7,524 bases of DNA from the NCBI GenBank assembly GCA_028691335.1, contig JAQUZK010000063.1:1-7524 (forward strand). The letters are read 5' to 3'. Below are positions 1 through 5,893 of this stretch, piece after piece. Position 1 is the first letter of the stretch; every line of letters begins with the position of its first letter. The stretch is from Candidatus Izemoplasmatales bacterium. Lineage in GTDB: Bacteria > Bacillota_I > Bacilli_A > Izemoplasmatales > Hujiaoplasmataceae. The position numbers were made by a program, and so were the translations under genes. The notes below the pieces were generated by a model, which did no database searches, was not told where the DNA came from, and saw only the letters and a program-made list of their open reading frames with translations.

Positions 1-1408
1 TATCTTGTACATAAACTGTTAATGTAACTAGATCAAAACTTCCTGGTTTAATTGTATCAGTCTTAGCGAAATCACCAAGTACAACTTCTGATTTTTCAAT
101 TTCTCCATTAATATAAGGAGCTGTATAGTATAATTGAACAACATCTTTACCAGCAACGTCACCAACATTAGTAACTTTTACTGTAATTTCAATCTTTCCA
201 TCTTTAGATAAGTCACTTGCATTACTTGTAGAATTTACAACTTCCCAAGTGAAATCAGTATAACTCAAACCATAACCAAATGGATATAATACATTATCTT
301 CATACCAAGTTCCACCTTCAACAGCAGATCTTGTTTCGTAATAACGATATCCCACGTAGATACCTTCTTCGTACATTACTACGTCAGTTCCACCAGTTCC
401 CCAGAATCCACCAATTACTGAAGGGAATTTAGTTCCATCTGATTCCATAATTTGGCTAGTAGCGCCAACTTGTGAATTATCAGCGAAATTTTGGTAAGTA
501 GGATCTAAAGTGAAATCTCTTGGATAAATATCAGGAGTTCTACCAGAAGGGTTAACTGAACCATTTAATATTCTACCTAAAGCTAAGAAACCACTGTTTC
601 CTGGATGACCAGCCCAAATGATTGAATCAATTTCTGGATCATCTTCTAATACGCCTAATTCAAGAGGAGCACTATTATTAATAACTACAACTATATTATC
701 AAAGTTTTCTTTAGCCATTTCTAATAAATCTAATTCATTAGTATTAAGCTCTAAGTAATGTTTAGTTGTATCAACGTTATCAGTGATAACAGGATTACCG
801 CTATCATCAACTCCGCCTCTTACGTTATCAACGCCTTCAGTACCAGATCTAGTAATAATTACTACAGCAGCGTCATTATAAAGTTTAAATGAGTCTGTAA
901 CATTTTTTGGATAATCAGCTACAGGAGTTTCACCAATAGTAGTAGGTCCACCAAACATTCCAGGTGCAGCTTTTCCAGCGCCTGACAATTCATTGTCTTC
1001 ATAAAAACCTTGAACTAATTCGTTTACTCTAAAGCCAGCAGCTGTTAAGCTTTCATAAATCCCGATTGCAGTTGATGCATCTCCACCACCGGAACCGCCA
1101 CCACCATAGGCAGGATTTGTTGAGTTTTTACCTAGTACAGTTATGTTTTCAACATTTGCAAAAGGTAAAACACCATTATTTTTCATAAGAATAAAACCTT
1201 CTTCAGCTATTCTTACGTTCAATGCGCTTGCAGCAGCTTCAACATCTTCAAAACTGTCAAAATCAGAATAATACATTCCATCATTTTCAACCATATCAGC
1301 AGCGTCAACTGCTACTAGAGTGAATAGGAATGAACCGAATAATAACAACATGAAGAAACCTAAAAACTTTTTAGCAACTGCAGATTTGTTGTTTCTTAAA
1401 AAATTCAT
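1..1408 (-). CDS. Secreted glycoside hydrolase family 3 protein with reversed domain order, 3' part missing
   Basis: The frame is open from the ATG at 1408 to the left edge (469 residues, no stop), so the gene is partial. Residues 1-13 are basic, about 14-34 are hydrophobic, and VDA-AD near 34-38 is a plausible signal peptidase site, so the protein is probably exported. About residues 55-290 read as the GH3 C-terminal alpha/beta sandwich domain (IAEEGFILMKNNGVLPF, then a Gly-rich loop at 102-109, then SGTEGVD with E191 as candidate acid/base). YVGYRYYETR and YPFGYGLSYTDF (351-386) lead into a fibronectin-III-like domain from about 388. In ordinary GH3 enzymes these parts follow the catalytic barrel; here they come first, so the barrel and its Asp nucleophile should lie beyond the window. 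Reversed order is known for Ruminococcus albus and Butyrivibrio beta-glucosidases. AAGGAG at 1417-1422, 8 bases before the ATG, supports the start. The likely role is releasing beta-linked sugars outside the cell. The family call is firm; the substrate is unknown. Confidence 0.9.
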   Translation of the reverse strand, partial: MNFLRNNKSAVAKKFLGFFMLLLFGSFLFTLVAVDAADMVENDGMYYSDFDSFEDVEAAASALNVRIAEEGFILMKNNGVLPFANVENITVLGKNSTNPAYGGGGSGGGDASTAIGIYESLTAAGFRVNELVQGFYEDNELSGAGKAAPGMFGGPTTIGETPVADYPKNVTDSFKLYNDAAVVIITRSGTEGVDNVRGGVDDSGNPVITDNVDTTKHYLELNTNELDLLEMAKENFDNIVVVINNSAPLELGVLEDDPEIDSIIWAGHPGNSGFLALGRILNGSVNPSGRTPDIYPRDFTLDPTYQNFADNSQVGATSQIMESDGTKFPSVIGGFWGTGGTDVVMYEEGIYVGYRYYETRSAVEGGTWYEDNVLYPFGYGLSYTDFTWEVVNSTSNASDLSKDGKIEITVKVTNVGDVAGKDVVQLYYTAPYINGEIEKSEVVLGDFAKTDTIKPGSFDLVTLTVYVQD

Positions 1409-1469
1409 ACTTTTTTCTCCTTCTTTTAATTTTTTTATAAAAACATTTCTCAACCAGATAAAAATCTCC

Positions 1470-1483
1470 TGAGAACGCTTTCA
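1470..1483 (-). promoter_or_regulatory. cre-like operator (CcpA) upstream of the secreted GH3 gene
   Basis: The minus strand reads TGAAAGCGTTCTCA, which matches the published cre consensus TGWAARCGYTWNCW at 13 of 14 positions; the plus-strand reading also scores 13. It lies just after the proposed extended -10, roughly at +1 to +14, where bound CcpA would block initiation or early elongation. This is inferred from motif and position. The motif occurs by chance in AT-rich genomes, but a second copy in the same relative place before the other GH3 gene makes chance less likely. Confidence 0.72.
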
Positions 1484-1490
1484 CATATCT

Positions 1491-1499
1491 AAAATACCA
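1491..1499 (-). promoter_or_regulatory. Probable extended -10 of an activator-dependent promoter for the secreted GH3 gene
   Basis: The minus strand reads TGGTATTTT, an extended -10 (TGn plus a hexamer matching 4 of 6 of TATAAT). The place for a -35 at 17-base spacing is a run of A with no resemblance to TTGACA, as expected of a promoter needing an activator. Its first T lies 39 bases from the start of the second upstream direct repeat; the equivalent distance at the 5749 gene is 38. Initiation near 1484 would leave an untranslated leader of about 75 bases. Confidence 0.5.
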
Positions 1500-1526
1500 T
1501 AAAACATCATTCATTTTTTTGCTCTT

Positions 1527-1559
1527 TGGCTACTCTGTCGATTTTCGTGGCTAAATTGT
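1527..1559 (-). promoter_or_regulatory. Direct repeat with 21-base period, candidate LytTR response-regulator site
   Basis: On the minus strand ACAATTTAGCCA (1559-1548) and ACAGAGTAGCCA (1538-1527) agree at 9 of 12 bases and start exactly 21 bases apart. Taken as 9-mers (ACAATTTAG, ACAGAGTAG) separated by 12 bases, they have the architecture bound by AgrA (ACAGTTAAG-N12-ACAGTTAGG) and related LytTR regulators. A matching pair stands before the other GH3 gene next to a LytTR regulator gene. The pair is less perfect than the one at 5862-5893, so it alone would be weak evidence. Confidence 0.58.
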
Positions 1560-1563
1560 ATTT

Positions 1564-2589
1564 TTATCCAAGTTTTAATCGTCTTCTTAAATACTTATAA
1601 CCTGTAACCATGACTTTACCTCTAAGTCGCCAAGGCAATGAATTCACAATCATTGGCATAGATTGCCATCTTAAAAATTTATACATATCATAATCATAGT
1701 TTTTAATAAACAACCATAACTCTTTCAAAGCTACTCGTCTATCGTCATCATCCTCAGCTACTGTAAATAAGATTGTAGTCATCATTATCGCAGCTAAATC
1801 ATGTAACATATACCTAGATAATCCTTTTGACATATTTTTAATATCATTAAAAGTATAAGCTGTTATCATTTCTTTCATAACCCTTATTTGTTGATCATAC
1901 CTTTTAGTAAATACCTTTAAATTTACAGATTGGTCTTCTCTGCCGATAAAATAGTGGTAAAGATTTAAGTCAATATAGTAAATCTTATTCATATGAGGCA
2001 AAGGTTTATAAGCATAAATATTATCTACGTAGAAAGTATGATTAGGTAAATCTATATTACTTTCGATTAGTTTTTTTGTATTGTAAGTTAAAGAATGCAT
2101 TAATAAAACTTGAGCACCATAGAATTTTCCTACTTTTGACCAACTGATCATTTTTTCTTGTGGAAAGTGTCTAGTAAACTGTCTAATATAGAATTTATTC
2201 AAAGAAACCTTGTCATATATAAAGTTAGTAATATATAAATCAGCTAAGTCATTTTTTTCTAAATGATTTCTAAGAATATCTAAAAATTTTAATAGTGCTT
2301 TTTCTTCAAGCCAATCATCTGAATCAACAACTTTGTAATACAATCCAGTTGCACTATTAAGCGCTGCCATTACACCTGAACCATGACCACCATTCTCTTT
2401 TGAAATTACTTTAACAATATTAGGATATTTTTCTTTAAAAGCTAAAGCTATTTCCTCGGTCCTATCAGTAGAACCATCATTAACTATAATTATTTCAACC
2501 TCATCACCACCTACAACTAAAGAATTAACACATTTTTCAAGATAATCCTGTGAGTTATAGGCGGGAACTCCAAAGGTTATTAATTTCAT
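1564..2589 (-). CDS. Family 2 (GT-A fold) glycosyltransferase
   Basis: This 341-residue protein has the hallmarks of a GT2 inverting glycosyltransferase. ITFGVPAYNSQDYLEKCVNSL (4-24) is the first Rossmann strand and helix, VNDGSTD (36-42) binds the nucleotide, and VVDSDDW (87-93) holds the DXD metal site (D89, D91). FYVDNIYAYKPL (186-197) and GREDQSV (216-222) resemble acceptor-side motifs of EpsJ-like and capsular GT2 enzymes. No transmembrane pair is seen at the C terminus, unlike GtrB-type polyprenyl-phosphate glucosyltransferases; the end is basic (YKYLRRRLKLG) and could lie on the membrane. It probably transfers a sugar from a nucleotide donor to a lipid or glycan at the cytoplasmic face. 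It starts 15 bases after the GtrA stop, with AAGG at 2600-2603 as a weak ribosome site. Donor and acceptor are unknown. Confidence 0.9.
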   Translation of the reverse strand: MKLITFGVPAYNSQDYLEKCVNSLVVGGDEVEIIIVNDGSTDRTEEIALAFKEKYPNIVKVISKENGGHGSGVMAALNSATGLYYKVVDSDDWLEEKALLKFLDILRNHLEKNDLADLYITNFIYDKVSLNKFYIRQFTRHFPQEKMISWSKVGKFYGAQVLLMHSLTYNTKKLIESNIDLPNHTFYVDNIYAYKPLPHMNKIYYIDLNLYHYFIGREDQSVNLKVFTKRYDQQIRVMKEMITAYTFNDIKNMSKGLSRYMLHDLAAIMMTTILFTVAEDDDDRRVALKELWLFIKNYDYDMYKFLRWQSMPMIVNSLPWRLRGKVMVTGYKYLRRRLKLG

Positions 2590-2604
2590 TTACATCACAC
2601 CTTA

Positions 2605-3306
2605 CTAGTTACTTTTTGCTTCTAATTCTTGCTTTTTTTCTTTACTTTGCGGGAATATTAATTTAAAGATAGGGAAGAAAACCCAGAATGATATTGCCGA
2701 ATAAATAATCATTGTTATAAAGTCAGCTATAGTTTCTCCAGCAGCACCCATACCCCATGTGTTCATCAACAAATTGTAAATAGGAACAGTATATAAACCT
2801 CTTAATGCAGAAGCGAAGAAAGTGATTGCTATATAAGCTATTCCATACCACATAGCAGCTTTCCAAGGATTACCATCTGACTTAAACGTAATGTTTCTTT
2901 GAGCGAAGAAGTTAATAATTTGAGCTATAAGCAAAGTTATTTGAACAGCTAAGAAGAATGCTAATCCTCCGCCTCCACCACTAGCTATAGACCCAGCTTC
3001 GAAATCAAACATGTAATAAGTTGATCCATCTAAGTTTTTACCTAAGCTCAAAATTTGGAAGTTTTGATTTATCAAATTTGTTGTAGCGAAAATCGATTTC
3101 AATAAAGGCATTAAAACCATTTGTAACACTGTAACACCGTTACTCAACATAAAGAACACAAAAAACTGAGCTATATTAGGGTGTTTCTTCTTGAAATTAT
3201 TCCAAATTTTTACCCACCATTGTACAAATGCAGTTTGTCCTAATTTTTGGAAGAAATCCTTAATTGCACTTGGTTTTTTCTCTGCTGTATTTTCTACTTT
3301 ATTCAT
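2605..3306 (-). CDS. GtrA-family multi-pass membrane protein, enlarged
   Basis: The 233-residue protein has about four membrane segments (near 46-68, 115-134, 150-172 and 194-217) and the family-type signature NFFAQRNITFKSD (132-144) after segment 2. GtrA proteins are thought to help move or handle polyprenyl-phosphate-linked sugars in O-antigen and teichoic-acid glycosylation. Typical members are about 120-150 residues; this one has an extra basic, amphipathic N-terminal stretch (1-45), an enlarged first external loop (about 70-115, with five glycines at 110-114) and a charged tail (220-233). The ATG lies inside the end of the GH3 gene (8-base overlap), with GAGGAAAA before it as ribosome site, so the two are translationally coupled. 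With the GT2 gene downstream, a lipid-linked sugar transfer unit is the natural reading. The substrate is not visible. Confidence 0.82.
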   Translation of the reverse strand: MNKVENTAEKKPSAIKDFFQKLGQTAFVQWWVKIWNNFKKKHPNIAQFFVFFMLSNGVTVLQMVLMPLLKSIFATTNLINQNFQILSLGKNLDGSTYYMFDFEAGSIASGGGGGLAFFLAVQITLLIAQIINFFAQRNITFKSDGNPWKAAMWYGIAYIAITFFASALRGLYTVPIYNLLMNTWGMGAAGETIADFITMIIYSAISFWVFFPIFKLIFPQSKEKKQELEAKSN

Positions 3307-5749
3307 TACTTTTTTCCTCTTTCTTTAGCATTTTTCTTTTTTTTGATTTTATTCTACCTTCTTTTAAGAATTTGCCAAAACCTTTAAAGAAGTGACCATT
3401 AAACATCATAATTAAACCGTCCAATTGCCCCCAACTGATTGCTCCACCAGACATGTGAGCCATGCCTCTCATCGGTAAATGAACTACTCCCATCGCAAGA
3501 GTATTAGCGGCTTCTCTTTTTCCTAACCCATGTAATAATTTTATAGCGAATCTAATACCTCCAGAAAAAGCTCTACCAACCCATCTTCTAGAGTATCTTA
3601 GCTGATCAACTGTTGTATTATACCCAACAACTAATCGATTCTTTTTATAGAAATTATAAGTGGACTTAGGAACTTCACGTCCAAGTATTTTTTCAAACTC
3701 AGCAGTGGTTACATCTTGTATTTTTCCACTTTTATAAGAAGGAATATCTTTTAAATCTAAAGTTGTTTTAATGTTTATTCCATCAACATCTAATTTTGAT
3801 TTTAAACGGATATCAGTTGAGGAAGCTCCAACTAGAATTTCATATTGAAGTTTTTCTACTTCCCATTTCAATGAATCAGGATTAAAGAATTTAAAAGCAT
3901 CTTCACCTAATTTTACTGATACAGTCTTAGTTTCATTTGCCTTCAAATCAACTTTAACAAATCCTTTAAGCTCTTTTTCAGGTCGGTAAACTTTAGAGTT
4001 TGTAGCTTTTACATATACTTGAGCAATTTCTTTACCGTTAAATTTTCCAGTATTCTTTATTTTGAAAGTAACTTCATTCTTATTTACTTCTAAATCAGAA
4101 TACTCGAAACTTGTATAAGATAAACCATATCCAAAAGGATATCTAACTTTTACATTATTAGTATCAAAATAACGATATCCAACATATAAACCTTCTTTAT
4201 ATTCAGCTGTAACTTCTTTTCCTGGGAAGTACTTAGCAGTAGGAGTGTCTTCATACTTAAACGGATGTGTTTCAGAAAGTTTTCCGCTAGGATTTATCTT
4301 GCCTGTAAGAATGTTTAAAGCAGCTTTCGCCCCAGCTTGACCACTTAAGTAAGTGTGTAATATAGCATTTGCATCATCAGCGAAATCCATTTCTATAGCA
4401 CTACCACACGCTAATACCACAACAATTTTTTTCTTTAAAGTTTTTAAATTATTAAATAGTTCAAGTTGATTAGAAGGAATTAGCATATCTTTTCTATCTA
4501 AACCTTCAACTTCACTAAACTCATCTAAACCTATGTAAAGCAAAATTGTCTCAGCTTGTTCAGCCAATTTTAAAGCTTTTTTAATTAAGCTATTACTTTT
4601 TTTCCCATAACGATTATATCCAGGTTCAAAACCGATATAGTTAATATCAAAATCAGCAATTACATCAATGGTATTATCTAATTTAGTAGGATTAACAATA
4701 GAAGAACCAGCACCTTGATATCTAGGAGTTTTTGCGAAATCACCTATTACAGCTACTTTTTCTTTATTATTTAATGGTAATGCATTATCATTTTTAAGCA
4801 ATACCATAGATTCTTCAGCTACTTTTTGAGCCATCAAGTGATGTTTTTCCTTATCAAAACTTTCTTTACTAGCATTAACAGCTTTACTTGTATCGAATAC
4901 TAGATTTAATAATCTATCTAAATTCTCATCTAATACATCTTCTGAGATTTCACCAGATTTAACTGCTTTAATGATTTCTTCATTTGTTTCGCCACCAGTA
5001 GTAGGCATTTCAAGCGAGTTGCCGGCTATTAACCCTTTAACTCTATCATTTGACCCACCCCAGTCAGTTACTACCATTCCTTGATAATTCCATTCATCAC
5101 GTAGAATATCTCTCATTAGATGAATATTCTCATTTGTATGAGTACCATTAACCATATTATAAGAAGACATTAAACACTTTAAGTTACCTTCTTTAATTCC
5201 TATTTCAAATGGTTTCAAATAAATTTCTCTCAAAGTTCTTTCATCGATGATAGAGTCAATAACCATTCTTCTGAACTCTTGGTTATTAGCCGCGAAATGC
5301 TTTAAGCAAGCGCTAACTCCAGTTGATTGTATTCCTCTAACATAAGCAGCTGACATTTTTCCTGCAAGCAAAGGGTCTTCGCTAAAATATTCGAAATTTC
5401 TACCGCATAGAGGATTTCTTTTAATGTTTGTTCCAGGACCTAATAATACATTAACATCCAAACTTGCAGCTTCTTTTCCTAAGTAAGTAGCCATTTCTTC
5501 TCCAAGCTTTTCATCCCAACTGTTAGCTACTGTAGCTGAAGTTGGAAAGCAAGTTGCTGGAACACCTGCATTTAAGCCTAAATGATCGGCTGCTGCAGCT
5601 TGTTTTCTTAAACCATGTGGGCCGTCTGACAAGAAGATTGATGGAATATCATACTTTTTTAAATCCATAGTTGTCCAGAAATCTTTTCCAGACATAAATG
5701 AAGCTTTTTCTTCCAGGGTCATCTTACTGATGATATCCTTATTTTTCAT
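3299..5749 (-). CDS. Glycoside hydrolase family 3 (beta-glucosidase-like) with a C-terminal extension
   Basis: This 816-residue protein has the normal GH3 order. The TIM barrel is about 1-290, with DGPHG (42-46), RNPLCGRNFEYFSEDP (111-126), KHFAANNQE (150-158) and VVTDWGG (226-232), where D229 is the expected nucleophile. The alpha/beta sandwich is about 305-500, with SEVEGLDRKDM placing E415 as acid/base candidate. YVGYRYFD and YPFGYGLSYTSF (522-548) lead into an FnIII-like domain to about 650. All key residues are present, so it should be active, probably on beta-glucosides or related short glycans. Residues 665-816 are beyond the core: a partly hydrophobic, Gly/Met-rich stretch (about 730-792) and a very basic tail. 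No signal peptide is visible, so the enzyme is probably cytoplasmic, perhaps membrane-bound through the tail. AAAGGCGGG lies 7 bases before the ATG. It is the first gene of the operon with GtrA and GT2. Confidence 0.93.
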   Translation of the reverse strand: MKNKDIISKMTLEEKASFMSGKDFWTTMDLKKYDIPSIFLSDGPHGLRKQAAAADHLGLNAGVPATCFPTSATVANSWDEKLGEEMATYLGKEAASLDVNVLLGPGTNIKRNPLCGRNFEYFSEDPLLAGKMSAAYVRGIQSTGVSACLKHFAANNQEFRRMVIDSIIDERTLREIYLKPFEIGIKEGNLKCLMSSYNMVNGTHTNENIHLMRDILRDEWNYQGMVVTDWGGSNDRVKGLIAGNSLEMPTTGGETNEEIIKAVKSGEISEDVLDENLDRLLNLVFDTSKAVNASKESFDKEKHHLMAQKVAEESMVLLKNDNALPLNNKEKVAVIGDFAKTPRYQGAGSSIVNPTKLDNTIDVIADFDINYIGFEPGYNRYGKKSNSLIKKALKLAEQAETILLYIGLDEFSEVEGLDRKDMLIPSNQLELFNNLKTLKKKIVVVLACGSAIEMDFADDANAILHTYLSGQAGAKAALNILTGKINPSGKLSETHPFKYEDTPTAKYFPGKEVTAEYKEGLYVGYRYFDTNNVKVRYPFGYGLSYTSFEYSDLEVNKNEVTFKIKNTGKFNGKEIAQVYVKATNSKVYRPEKELKGFVKVDLKANETKTVSVKLGEDAFKFFNPDSLKWEVEKLQYEILVGASSTDIRLKSKLDVDGINIKTTLDLKDIPSYKSGKIQDVTTAEFEKILGREVPKSTYNFYKKNRLVVGYNTTVDQLRYSRRWVGRAFSGGIRFAIKLLHGLGKREAANTLAMGVVHLPMRGMAHMSGGAISWGQLDGLIMMFNGHFFKGFGKFLKEGRIKSKKRKMLKKEEKSNE

Positions 5750-5795
5750 TTTTTTACCCGCCTTTCAATAATAGATAAAATAGCTCTTTGAATTG

Positions 5796-5809
5796 TAAAA
5801 GCGCTATCA
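5796..5809 (+). promoter_or_regulatory. cre-like operator (CcpA) upstream of the GH3-GtrA-GT2 operon
   Basis: The plus strand reads TAAAAGCGCTATCA, 13 of 14 against the cre consensus TGWAARCGYTWNCW; the single miss is the second base. It is centred on the palindrome AGCGCT. Relative to the promoter at 5824-5851 it would span about +8 to +21 of the minus-strand transcript, a position typical of CcpA roadblock repression. It acts on the minus-strand operon; the strand given is that of the best-scoring reading. Catabolite repression is an inference from motif and position. Confidence 0.7.
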
Positions 5810-5823
5810 TACTAGTTAATATA

Positions 5824-5851
5824 ATTTTAGCATAAAAAAAGATTACGCCAA
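5824..5851 (-). promoter_or_regulatory. Probable promoter of the GH3-GtrA-GT2 operon
   Basis: On the minus strand TTGGCG (5851-5846, 4 of 6 of TTGACA) and an extended -10 TGCTAAAAT (5832-5824; TAAAAT is 5 of 6) are separated by 16 bases. The -35 sits in the second arm of the terminator of the upstream transcript, so terminator and promoter share DNA. Initiation near 5817 would give a leader of about 68 bases. The poor -35 and the direct repeats directly upstream suggest dependence on an activator. Confidence 0.62.
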
Positions 5852-5868
5852 TTTAAAAGGCGCAATCT
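5834..5868 (-). terminator. Rho-independent terminator of the two-component system transcript
   Basis: In the minus-strand RNA AGAUUGCGCC (5868-5859) pairs with GGCGUAAUCU (5849-5840) over 10 positions, nine Watson-Crick and one G-U, around a 9-base loop. A run of seven U (5840-5834) follows. On the plus strand the same position would be an A-C mismatch, and there is no T run at that end, so the hairpin is built for the minus strand. It lies 22 bases past the kinase stop codon and separates the regulator-kinase unit from the glycan operon. Confidence 0.85.
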
Positions 5869-5893
5869 GTCAAAAAATTTGCATAATCTGTCA
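5862..5893 (-). promoter_or_regulatory. Direct repeat TGACAGATT with 21-base period, candidate LytTR response-regulator site
   Basis: On the minus strand TGACAGATT occurs perfectly at 5893-5885 and 5872-5864, starting exactly 21 bases (two helical turns) apart; the next bases also agree in part (NNGC). In the AgrA frame the 9-mers are ACAGATTAT and ACAGATTGC with a 12-base spacer, the same layout as the AgrA site ACAGTTAAG-N12-ACAGTTAGG. The downstream copy ends 10 to 12 bases before the proposed -35, a typical activator position. The first copy contains the stop codon of the kinase gene and the second overlaps the first arm of the terminator. Binding by the adjacent LytTR protein is inferred. 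Confidence 0.7.

Noticed and set aside
1371..1514. Small minus-strand open frame of 47 codons (MNDVLWYFRY..., ending CSC) that could be read as a pheromone-like peptide
   Set aside because: It has no good ribosome site, runs out of frame into the secreted GH3 gene, and its ATG lies upstream of the proposed -10 of that gene, so it would not be on the main transcript. The composition follows the AT-rich leader.
1409..1563. Terminator between the glycosyltransferase and secreted GH3 genes
   Set aside because: The two TAGCC copies are direct, not inverted, and the only hairpins (CGA-AAA-TCG, AGAT-TTTT-ATCT) are 3-4 bases long. Readthrough into the secreted GH3 gene remains possible.
5868..5873. 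A perfect TTGACA on the minus strand as the -35 of the GH3 operon
   Set aside because: At 16-18 base spacing there is only GC-rich terminator stem and no -10. The hexamer is better explained as part of the TGACAGATT repeat.
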